A DNA stretch of 64,000 nucleotides from Gonapodya sp. JEL0774. Taxonomy: Eukaryota; Monoblepharomycota; Monoblepharidomycetes; Monoblepharidales; Gonapodyaceae. The stretch spans positions 56,948 through 120,947 of the forward strand of contig JADIIX010000066.1 of assembly GCA_027604505.1 (NCBI GenBank), written 5' to 3'. The translations under genes were made by a program, and so were the position numbers. This document shows, piece by piece, positions 45,445 through 56,984 of this stretch (its first letter is position 1; each line of letters opens with the position of its first letter). The notes below the pieces were generated by a model. It did no database searches. It saw nothing but the letters and a program-made list of their open reading frames with translations, and was not told the DNA's origin.

Positions 45445-48400
45445 ATGTACGCCCAGGCCGGGCAGATGCCCGGGTTTTACGGGCAACAGGGTCAAGGAGC
45501 TGGAATGCAAGCAAATTCGCAATTGCCGATCCAGCTGTCATTTGCCGGTGATGCGAATGAACAAAGAGGGTACACTCAAGCATTTTTTGGAGCTGGGGGC
45601 CAAGTCGGTGGTGTGGTGTCGTGTGAGTAAGCTCGGAGTGACTGCGTTCAGAGAGATTTGCCCTTGGGAGAGATGATCAACCACCTGGTTCCAGATTGCG
45701 GGAGGGGATCGGGAAAACAGAAAACCGATGCCTTGAATTGGGTGGTGGGTGGTGGGAAGACCGCTAACTGAAGCAACTGATACAGGAGGATACCTTTCAG
45801 TTTGAAATGACACTCGGAGTTGAGCACCGCCAACAGTAAACCATGTCGGACATAAGCAGATGATGACGCAATTTAAAAGTGTTGATGGGGCGTGTAAGGA
45901 AGTCTTGGGATTTGGTCGGCTATGAACATATTCTAGCCATCAGCAGCAACAGTGAGACTGAAGCGAAGTTCACAAGAGGACAATTACCTATAATGAAGAC
46001 TGTGAAGCCGCGACTACGTCGATGTGATGAATCTACGCTCGCAATGGGGCTCAGCAGCTGATAACCCCGCTCCGCCTTTGCAGCCACGACAGTGCGGGAC
46101 CTCCTCACCCGATTCAATTTGCCCAAGGATTATTTGGCAAAAATATGGTGAGTAGTGTGCTCTTTTTGAGAATGTGGTTGAAGTCGATAATGTGGGGTCT
46201 TTGGGAGCTGCCTTACGAGTGGGTGGTGAAGTGTCTTTCCTCCAACCTGGGATTCGGTGGCCTTTTCAGCGATTGCGCGATTCCTTTTCCACTTTTTCCA
46301 TATCTTGTCTTCAACTACCTCCCCTCTTTATCAAAATGGTTCCGCAGGACCCTTTCCTCTGTAACTCCCAACCCCGCCAATCCTGGCCTCACGCTTCCGG
46401 AATTCCTTCTCGCATGCTACCTCTGCCGACTTTCTGTTACAACCCGCCAACCTCCTCCTGATGCAATCCCGGACCAAGCCAGGGCAGAAGTCACGCAGGC
46501 TGTGTTTCAACTGAGGGGTGGGCAGACCCAGTCGCACGTACCGACTGGATACCCACCGCAGCAACAATTCCAACAACAGCCACAGCAGCAACAAATGCAG
46601 CAGTATCCTCAGACCCAAGTACAGCAAATGGGTCGGCCTGGAATAGTTGGCGGACCTATATCGCCCCAAAACACTGGTTCTGGGTACGTGTACCCTCAGC
46701 AACCACATCAACAGCAGATGATACCTCAAATGGGACAGCAGCAGCCTCAATTTGCAGGATCTCTTGGTGGTCCGCAGTTTCAACAACAGCAACAACAGCA
46801 GGTCTCGGGCTTCCAATCAGGCGGATACAACTCTCCACCTCAAACTCAGTCTCAAACATCGCGGTGGCTTATCACACCGGAAGAGAAGGCTACGTTCGAT
46901 GCCGTGTTCAGAGCATGGGACTCGAGAAATACCGGTTTTATTTCGGGAGAGGTTGCAAGGGAAATTTTCGGTCAGAGTGGTTTGGCTCCGAATGTACTAG
47001 CGAGAATTTGGTACGCCGATGTTCGGTTCTCCTGTTGACTTTCGGAAACTAACATGACATTTTGCTTACCAATCATTCCCCGACACCACTCCTCAATTAG
47101 GGAACTCTCTGCCCGGTCAGACCCCGCTCGTCTCACTTCCGCCGAGTTTGCCGTTGCAATGTACCTCGTGAACAAAAAGATCCAAGGCGTTGATTTGCCG
47201 TCCTCACTTCCACCCGACCTTGTACCCCCGGGCCAGCGTGCACTCGACGAAGCGGTTGAGGCCGCAAAGAGGACAAGTCTCACTCCTCAGCAGCAGACCC
47301 AACAGCGAATTGGTGCACAAGGTCAATTTGGTGGGGGTTATGGGGGAGGTTCGGCATCCACTCTGGGCCTATCTGCCTCCACCCTCCCTGCGGCGTCAAC
47401 CAGCATCCTTCCACAGGGATCTGCGGTTGCAATTGCAGGTGGTGGATTTGAGGAACGTTTCCCGGACGTCGATTCCCTGTTGGCGGACGCCGGCGTTCCA
47501 CAGTCCACAACAAGGGTCACAACAGCGGCGTCATTGGGTATCGCGCCCGTCCAGAACACTTTTGGGTCAGGGGTCCCGCCTCCTTCTCAGACGGCTGCAT
47601 CAGCTTCTGCACCTGCTCTAGGAAATTTCACACCTTCTCTTGTTTCCGCACCTGCACCTCGCGCGGCTACGTCTGCGCCCTTACGAGATACTTCGGATCG
47701 GGAAATCGAACTCCTATCTCAGCTTGTCACGCTGCGTGCAAAACTTGCTCAGCACTCTGCTACACGATCACACCTCGGTGCTGCTGTGGCAGCTCAGGCA
47801 GACTCGGTCGCTTCCGCCGCCGCCGCCGTGAAGCCAACGGGCGGTGCGCGTATTGCAGCACTAACAGCCTCAGAAGATTTCGGAGGTATTGCGAAAGTAG
47901 CTGGTGCAATGAAGGAGGCTGCCGAAATCGAGTCGGAGGCGAAGGAAGCAGGGAAGAGGATCGCGGAGTGGGTTAAGAAGTCCGAAGCAGCAGAGCGGGA
48001 GGCGGTCGAAGCAGGACAAGAAAGAGAAGGAAAGGAAGCCGCCTCGAAGGCGGCGGTAGCAAGATCGACCAATGTATATGGGGCAAGTGGGACGGTCCCA
48101 CCTCCGTTTGGGAGCTCCTCTTCGACCGTTGCGCCTCCCTTTGGAACCACATCTGCGACTGTAACACCACCATTTGTGGCCACGCCGTCAATATTCCCGT
48201 CGCCTCTTGGCAGTTCCACAATTGGAGCGAGTGCTGCGGCATCTCCCTCGACCACCACTGTCCCGCCCCCTTTTGGTTCGTTTTCAGCAACGGGACTGAC
48301 TTCTATCCCAACACCTCCCGTTCCTGCAACGTCTCCTGCTCTCCCACCTTCGTCTTCAGTCGCGTCTATCATAGCATCTACCGCCTCGCTGCCGCCCACT

Positions 48401-51400
48401 CCATCCCCCGCATCTCCTACATCACTTGCTTCGAATACTTCTCAACCACCAGCTTCTTCGGCTTCTGATTATGCCCGACGCATAATGGAGCAAGCTCAAG
48501 CAGCAATCCGGGACACCCAAACGCGTGCTGCTGAGAACGAACGTAGGGCGAGGGAGGCTGTCGAAGCAGTTCGCACAGGAAGGGTGGGTATTTCCGGGGG
48601 TTCGGGTGCAGCGGGAACTGTGCCACCAAGCGAGGTGGGGAAGTTCGTTGCGCCAGCCACAACAATTGCGTGGTCATCTCGCGCGCCAGCTCCACCTCCA
48701 CCCGAGGTTGCGAATGACAGACCCAAACCAAGGGCACCTCCACCGAAACCGAAGCCTGCGGGCTTGGGAGCCGTTGCGAACGGCAGACCGGACGCGCGCT
48801 TACCACCGCCAGCCCCTTCTCTGCCAGCTGTTCTTCCAGAAACTCCTTCGTTTAGTTCACCCGCTCATGTAGAGCCTGTCTCCGTACCCACTCAACCCAT
48901 TGCTGGTGCTCCGCAACTTATGCCCACCTCTCTAACTGCTACCGCACAAGTGGTCAAATCAAACCTCCGCCCTCCTTCACCGGATTCTTGGGCGGAAGAG
49001 GACGAGGATGCACAGAAGAAAAAGGACTCTGTTTATCAGCCGGAGACTGTTCCATCAAAGGACCTGAAATCGACAGTCTCAACAACTGGGAGTTCGCCGA
49101 CCCCTGATGCCACCATGATTGGTGGAGATTCATCTAAAATTCCTGCAAGGTCATCTCTCGACTTGGATGAAATTGCAAAGCAAGCTCGAGCTGCGCGCGA
49201 AGCAGCCAAGAAGAGAGAGACGGATGCTTCGGAGAAACCGCAAGGAGGAATTTCATTCTCAACGGGGAATCCGTTCGGCCTCCCGCGATCCCGTTCTCCT
49301 TCCTCTGTTGCCCAGCGCCCCCGGTCTCGGTCTCCATCCAAAACGGGATTGGATGCTCCGGCGGTAGCAGTTCCGCCCAATCCATTCGGAACATTTGGGT
49401 CATCAAATCCTTTTGGGGCACAAAGTCCGAGTTTCATTGGTGCTAGTTCATCAAATCCGTTTGGTCCGCTGGCAACGTCAACAACTGGAAATCCTTTCGG
49501 CACGGTCCATTCTCGACGACCCAGTGATTTGGACTGGCTTGGAACTCCGTCCTCGGATATGGACAAGAACCCAAAGGCGGACGATAATTCTGACATAGTA
49601 AAAGCATCGCAGGCTGGGGCACGTGCTGATTTTCGGTCAGAAATTGCAGCTGCGAGAACTGGAGGCGCTGTAGAAGCCAAGAAGAAACTGGAAGGACTAT
49701 TTGCGCCCGCTCCTGTAGAGAAAGACACCCCCCCAAATCCCATCAAGCTCGATAAAGCTACAGGTGAAACAGATGTTACCAAAAAGCCGAGTGTGCACAA
49801 AGAAGTTCTCGATGCAGTTAAGACTGGAAAGGATCTTGGACTTCCTAGTATGGCCGACAGGAGGGCCCTGTTGGAGAAAAAGTTCAGCGACGTCGGACCT
49901 GCAACATCTCCTTCCGGCTCTTCAACCCCTTCGGCTGTTCCAAAACCTGAACCGGCACGCTCTTGGGAAAAGGTAGAAGTGTCTCCTCTAGCTCCGCCAC
50001 CCCCTCCACTTGCTCCTGGGGAAATTCCGCCGCCACCGCCTCCCCCGCCACCGGGCACAAAAGTTAGTGCGCCATCATCTTTGATCAGCAGCCAAGAGAA
50101 TGTGTATACGCCACCGAAAATCACGCGGTCTGGCTCCCCCCCGATTGCTCCCTCTTCGTTGGAGCAAAGGAAAGACGTTCCTTTCACTGTGCCGGCAAGC
50201 ATACCGCTGACTCTTCCGGCTCCGTCTTCTACTCCGCAAGGGGCGACGAGTAGCAAGGAGACTGATTCATCGTGGGGAGACGTACAAAGCTCCTCCCCGA
50301 TAGTAGTGTCGACGCCAGAGATTCTCTACCATGTCCGGACTCTCTACCAGTATGAGCATACTCAGCCCGATGACCTCACGTTTGATTCGAATTGCGTGAT
50401 TGCGGTCGAAAAGGAAGAGGGCGACTGGAGATTCGGCAAAATCGTAGAGGGCAAAGACGGCGTTGGACGGGAGGGCTGGTTCCCATTGACCTACGTCGAA
50501 AAGATTGAAAATTTCGTCCCCGGCAGTTTGATGACCACGGCAAATCCGAATCCGCCGACTCTGACTGTGACAAGTCCCAAGTACGAAGCGAAAGCTGTCG
50601 TATCATTCGATTACGCAGCTACTCGCGAGGACGAAATGACTATTCATGCTGGAGAGCTCCTCGGCATTTTAAACAAAGAAGATCCGGAATGGTGGTTAGC
50701 AGAACGATTGGAAGATCCTCAACACAAAGCTGTGGGTGCGGTTGGAGAGCGTGGCGTTGTACCTCAAACATACGTCGAGATTCAGGAAAATGGCGTACAG
50801 GATTTTGAGGAGCGGGGGGGCGGGGGATTCGGAGGCGGCAAGACATGGGTGCCTGCAGGAAAAGTGAATGGATTTGAGGACACGTTCACAAAAACTGCAG
50901 ACATAGACCAGGACGTTGCTAACCCTTTCGGATCTTCTGAAGACACACCGTGGCAAGCAGCAGATTTACCGGCTGCGGTTGTGAGCGAGCCCCCCCGCCA
51001 GATGTTAGGAAAGTCAACCTCATCTGCCGTCTCAAAAATTCCGCCGCTGGTGAGCGTATCACCAGCGGCACTCGCCCGCACCCGACACAGTGGGGTGGAC
51101 AATGGTGATAAACGGAACTCGAATGGATTTTCATTCATGGGAGACTCTGTCTCCAGTCCCTCCGGTAGTCCAGAAAGCTCACGCCGAAACAGTATCCCCG
51201 CTCCCTTACGTGCTTCGGCGCAGCTTTCTGTGAGCTCGAGTGGAAGCGTTGAAGGATTGTCATTATCGAGATCTGGTAGTCGTGAAATTGTAAGTGCTGG
51301 GTGCATTTGTGGGGAACGGCAGCAATTGTCATGACTCAATATGCAATTCTCGCGCACTCCAGTCACCCGCCAAAGAATATGAAACTTGGAGCTCTCGGAT

Positions 51401-53579
51401 GGACCCTCGAATCGTTGATAGCCTTCCTGCCGTTGAGCGTAAGAGACAAGAAGCAATCTACGAGTTAATCAAGACGGAACAGACATACGTACAAGATCTA
51501 CAGATTATTGTCGATGTGAGGACCTTTGCGAGAGATTTTCACTCGCCCCTGTTTCACTCGAAACTTTTGTAGGATTTCCTCAACAATATGGAAAAATTCA
51601 TGAGACCTGAGGATCTCAAACAGATTTTTTCCAACATCGGCGAAATTTTGGAAAAGAACGCCACGTATATGAGCGAAATTCTTCAGGTTCAACAAGATGA
51701 TGGGATGATAGTCCAGGTAATTGGACCCACTTTCCTCAAGCACGTGAGTGAAGGTGCATTACGACCTCTTGGGTTCGCTCCCTGAACACACTCTTTGAAC
51801 GAACTTCCAACTCAGTCTAAAACTTTGGATTTGTATAAAATATATTGCGTCGGCCAAATGGACGCCAGTAAGTTCCTTCAGAAGAAGAGACAAGAGGACA
51901 AACAGTTGGGTGACTTCTTAAAGGTGGGTCGGCAATTCCCGCTTTTCGTGGCGTACATTTACGCGACCGAAATTTGTTCCTATTAATTTTATTTCTTTCG
52001 GACTCCGTATTTCTTGACTTACGATCTGCTTTATTTTTCTTCTCGCACGAACAGGCACGCCAAAGAGACCCCAAATGTCGGAGTCTTGATTTATCGACGT
52101 TTTTACTGGAGCCGATGCAGAGACTCACGAGATACCCTCTACTTCTTCGCAAGGTGGGTTAATCCACCCGCGTCGTTTCTTTCTCTTGTGAACAATGAAT
52201 TGCTCTCCAAGGTTATTCACTACACCTCCAAGTCTCACCCAGATCACGACAGTCTATTGATTGCCTTGAATCTTGCTGAGAAAGCGCTGGAGGAGGTGAA
52301 TGAGCGCGCCAAAGACATCGATAATCGCCGAAAACTTGAAGAGATTTCGGGCTTTGTTGACTTTGAGAAGGCGGAAGAGGTAAGGATTGTTGGATGCTTA
52401 CGTTATAAAGTTGTGTCCTTTTGCAGAACCTCAACACCAAACTCAATGATGTCAAACAGCGGATTGACCTCTTCGCTCCAACTCGCCTTGTTGGGAAGCG
52501 TCAGTTTGTTTACGAAGGGTCATTAACCAAAGCCAAGAGCAACAGAAAACTGTACGGGTATCTGTTCAACGACCTGCTACTTCTCGTCGAGCGCAAAAGC
52601 GCAACCGCCATTAGCGTCGCGAAAAATAATTTTCAATATTGGATGTACCGAAAGCCGCTACCACTCAGCGAATGTGTTGGGCGCGAGATTCCGCCCAACA
52701 CGCGATTGCCCTTCAGTGTCGGTGAGTTGTGGGTCAATGACTCTGATATCAAAGACGCCAAGTTTGTACTTTTTTGTGTTTCGTGTTTGCTCCAGACGAG
52801 TCGTGCTTCCAAATCGTTCACATTGAAGACATTATAACGTTCCGAGCGCCTTCAGCCGCCAATAAGCGGACATGGTTGAATCACTTAGATCGGCAGGTGA
52901 CAAATCTCTCTGCAGCATCCAAAACTGCAGAGAAACAGAAGCAACATAGGACCAGTGTCAATACCTTTAATGCAACGGGGACCCTAAAACTTACTATTCT
53001 CGAAGGCACAGATATTTTGCAGCCCGACATCAGTGAGTTCCCTAAAGCTTTTACCACACGTGGTCCATCGTTTGATGTTTTAACTTTCAATCCCATTTCA
53101 TCAAACAGCGAAGATAGAGGTCTTCTGTAGGGCGGAGGTTGGCCATCAGTCCATCAAGACGAAGGTTGTTCGAGATTCTGCCCTCCGATTCAACCAGGTG
53201 ATAACGTGTAAATGGATTTTTGATTTCATCATTCATTCATTTAACAATATTTTTTTCATTTTTTGCGTTCGGATTCCAGACACTAATGTTTAGTGTTGAG
53301 AATCTCGACGAGACTGTACGCATAACGGTTTTAAACTCCGACAAGTACTCACAGGATGGTGAGTCTTTTGAGCGTTTGAGCGAGAATCTTGGGAATTCGT
53401 TTTCAATTGGATCTTCTTTGCGTTTCCATGTGAATATAGAAGTTTTGGGTGTTGCAGAAATGCAGCTCGACTTCCTCGAGTACTACGGCGAGAATGAGAC
53501 ACGCATCAGCCTTCCACTGAAAAATGCCGCGCCGCGTGCCGCACTTGCTGCAGCAATGCAATTTGTGCGGCATGTGTAG
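45445..53579 (+). CDS. intersectin-type endocytic scaffold / RhoGEF (EH-EH-SH3-SH3-DH-PH-C2)
   Basis: Scaffold linking clathrin-mediated endocytosis, actin and Rho-GTPase activation. Fourteen exons sum to 2213 aa; the fourth (47101-51289) holds two thirds of the protein. EH1 spans exons 1-3 ([42 protein letters not shown]). A Gln-rich linker leads to EH2 ([48 protein letters not shown]). Next is an Ala/Lys coiled segment, a long Pro/Ser region with six NPFG motifs, and PPPPP tracts. SH3-1 is [22 protein letters not shown]3-2 is [20 protein letters not shown] with [10 protein letters not shown]. The DH domain contains [62 protein letters not shown]2: [15 protein letters not shown]. Animal ITSN-L has five SH3s; here two. 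Cryptococcus Cin1 is a known fungal counterpart. Confidence 0.95.
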
Positions 53580-53792
53580 TTGTCTGTGTGTGCGCATTGG
53601 AAATGACATGTATTTCTGTTTTATGATCCCACATTGCACCTCTCTATGTCAATATAAACGGTTAGTCTGCAACGAAGCGCACTCTTCAACCTTACAACAA
53701 TGACATTACACGAATGAGTTGTATTATTCGCACCTCCTCCGGCATGCCGCAACTGCGACCAAACCAACTATCCTCTATCTACAATCGTCCAT

Positions 53793-55600
53793 TTACATGA
53801 TCTGGTCCAGTGCCTTCCTCGAGACTTCGACACCCAAGAAGTTGGCAGCGTTGGCTGTACGAGGTCAAACGAGGAGTCCACAAGTCCTGAGCCACTACTA
53901 CTGTTTCACGAATAGAAAACTGCAACTCACCAGGGAACGCTCGCAACATGGCGGGGCCCAGACCCTTGAAGAGCGCTCCAGGGCCTTCGGCTGCGACGGT
54001 TTTCAATGTGCAGTCCACAATTCCCTTGTATGTGCCAGCGGGAGAGGACTGAATTCGAGATTTGATGACATCGGGGGGCTGTGTGGAGGGAGGTGGAATG
54101 ATTTGGTGTTGGACATGGTCAGTTTCAATGACAAAGCTGTAGCAAGTTGTTTCGCCCCTCCACAACTTACGATCGCAACGGTCCAGTTCGCAACACCTGC
54201 CATACCGCCCGCAAAAAGAACAGCACCGGGACTGAGCTGCCCTGAGGCTGGACTCAGAGCACCCTTTATAAGTTCGTACGTGGCGAACCATGCCATGGAC
54301 GCAGGCCCGTCCCGGACGAGCGTAGCAGTGGTACCTCGGAACAAACTCCTCATGCCACCGTCTTTCCAAACGTGGCTTGTGGCCTGGGCGAGAGTTTTGT
54401 AGGGGGAGTTGGGAGTTTGAAGGACGATTTTAATCCGTTCCATCGGGCCCATGAGGAGGGTGCCGGGGATGGCGGAGTAGAAACCGGCTTGGCAGATTTG
54501 CCAAGTAGAGAGAGGTGCTTCAGGCTAAATCGTTGGGAGGGCAGTTGTTGGTGACAGGAAGATCAAAGAATCGATGTATGGGGAGTCAAATGGGTGGTTG
54601 AACATGGAGTCCCAAGAAGAACAATTAGCACAATAATGTCTCGCCATCAGTGGACAAAGTTAAGATGGATTCACCGTCACGAACTCACCTTGTTGGAGTA
54701 CCATCGGACAAATTGAGCTCCCATCTCGTAACCCCAGAAGTACAGAGCGAACACGCTGGCGTTTCCCCAATTCCCGGAAAAAATAACACAAACATATAAA
54801 ATCAATTGAAATGACGACGAAGTATTCAATACTGATTTCTGACGAATCCAAATGACCACTCACGGTGTAATGCCGAGGATGGGTGGGATCACTCCCCTGT
54901 ACAAACCCAGAACACCGTCAGCCTTGATGGCTTTGCGAATGACATCAAGAGTTCCGGAGTATTCTCCGGGTTTGGCGGTTTGGAGGCGTACTCTGTGGGG
55001 AACATCCAAGAAATCAGATGAGAAATGGACTGGTGATAAGAAGATCAATAGGCCCAGCGCCGGACTGATTGGACATCGATTGAGCAGATTGATAAAAAAT
55101 GAATTCCTTTGGCGAAAAGTTCTTGATTTTCGGGATGCCGTCATCGAGCATAAGAGGATACAACATCTTCTTCACTTTCGCGTCCAGGGCAAACTCTGTT
55201 CCCCATTTCCATCGAAGAGCCCCCAGTCCCGTACAATTCACAGTAACTCACTTAATAAGGTCAAAGGGGTGTCCGACTAGAACCAAACAGATGCCGCCGA
55301 AACCACCGGAAATGAATGACTGACGGAGTGCGAGAGATGACGAGGCAGCATCCGGAAAGCATTTGACGCCCGCCATGAATTACATGAGCGCGTGATAAAG
55401 GAACGAGATCATTTGCGGTGCCGTAATTGATTTCCGCGCAAATGTTTGGGTTGTCGGAATCCGGAGAACGGAGCGAAACGATTCATCAAGGAAATTGGAT
55501 GAGATGGCACCGGCTGCTCCGCCTGAAAAGAACACACTTTTAATCCGGCGAGTCCGCGTCCTTTCTTCGGGGTCTCGACGGCAGGTGCTTCGCTCGACAT
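53793..55600 (-). CDS. CRC1: mitochondrial carnitine/acylcarnitine carrier (SLC25A20/Crc1 type)
   Basis: Inner-membrane carrier exchanging acylcarnitine for carnitine to feed beta-oxidation. Exon 1 (55538-55600) is MSSEAPAVETPKKGRGLAGLK; exon 2 (55252-55319) starts SFISGGFGGICLVLVGHPFD and joins VRLQTAKPGEYSGTLDVIRK. The three carrier signatures are HPFDLIKVR, PMERIKIVLQ and PPDVIKSRIQ, each followed by the usual aromatic/Gly motif (GLYRG, SLFRG, ALFKG). MERIK with the downstream VLQ is typical of the carnitine carrier rather than the ornithine carrier. The C terminus reads AANFLGVEVSRKALDQIM. At least seven exons. Convergent with the intersectin gene, 213 bp between stops. Confidence 0.9.
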
Positions 55601-56984
55601 TTTGTTATAAGTTGAGATTCTGAGCACACACCTCCACTGGTGGCACCAAGCGACAGGGATCAACAACCAATCAAACCAATCAAACTTCTCTACGGCTTAT
55701 CAATCCATTATGCTTCTCTGCTTACACAAAATGCGAAACGTCCAGTGCTATTTGAATCTACACAAATGACCTCTTTGAGATCACAGAAGGAGGGAGCAGA
55801 CTAGGAAGAAATTGAGTGTTTAGAACTGACGTGGGAGCTTCTTTCTGGCGTAGCTGAGCTCTCCTGCGTAATAAATTCTTGGAGTGTAATGAACGGTGTT
55901 CATGATTGGGATTGACGTGATGCCGTGATGTTCAGGCCGCGGATGACCTGATGATGATGATGACGTTATCAGAGAAGTAAATCGGCAGTCACCAGAAAAA
56001 GTAGTTGTTTGTATGTTGCTTTTGCTGACAGTATACTCGGATCATGAAAATAATCTACAGAGTGAGAGCAACTAGCAACTTAACTACATAACTCCCTTCT
56101 TCCGCACCACATATCCAAAATGGTGCTCGACTAGTAAACTACCTCTAGTAGCCTTGGGGTTTGTAGCTTGTAACCAACAGTTTTCGATGGTGCGTGGAAT
56201 TTTGTCAAGGAAGATTTGTTGGTCTTGAAAGAGTGCTGAGCGGGTACAGCTGTACTCAGTGGCAAGAGAAAAACTGCACCTCCCCCATCTTCCCCATTTC
56301 TCCGGATACACTCAGGCGATCAATTATTCCAGCGAGTTTGCAGCTCCCGTCATATCATTCGTCATTGTGATCGATGGCAGGTTCCGTTGTTCACTCTGTA
56401 TTGGAGCTCTTCCTTCCCATTTCAAGGTTTTCGTCACGTACCGCTCACACTGCGGAGGTCCATTCAGCCCACGATTATCTCGTGGCCTGAATGAGTTCTA
56501 TGCAGAATGAGTGGGCCGGTGCCTTCAAAATGTCCATCGTCCTCCACACTGGCTGTTCCTCTCCTCCACCTATCGTCTCTGCCTTCGTTGGGTTATGTGA
56601 TCGGAACCTCACCATTCTGTCGAGATGTCATGTCGCATCTTGCACTCTGAAAATTTCTGTACACACGAGCCGGACATTTCGATACACTCGAGGTTAACTG
56701 GGCGCCGTCTCGTTCTTACCCCACGACGGTTGCCTTTTAATGCTTCGAAAGAACAACGCGAGGCTCTTACAACTCGTCGGCATGCGCTCTCCCCTTCTTG
56801 TGGAGTCGCTAGGACCTATGGGCTTTAAAGTGTCGCTATATTATTTCGTGCCATAAAGGCTTCAGCGCCAGTACAATGTTACAAAGTAAAAACATTATCA
56901 TCAATAATCACAATCGAATAAGTATGTAATTGCGATGTATGGTATCGCATTAAACTTGTATGAGTCCGGGACGGGGTAATCAGT
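55601..56984. other. 1.4-kb intergenic region, no gene recognised
   Basis: Upstream of the carnitine carrier and downstream of the supervillin-like gene. A short (GAT)n tract lies near 55950-55965. No supported coding. Confidence 0.45.

Noticed and set aside
49036-50256. A 406-codon minus-strand frame
   Set aside because: It lies entirely antisense to the intersectin exon 47101-51289 and is a shadow of its Pro/Ser-rich codons.
45445-51289. Reading the EH-containing gene as Pan1 or Ede1
   Set aside because: Two SH3 domains and a downstream in-frame DH-PH-C2 are absent from Pan1 and Ede1; the architecture fits intersectin/Cin1.
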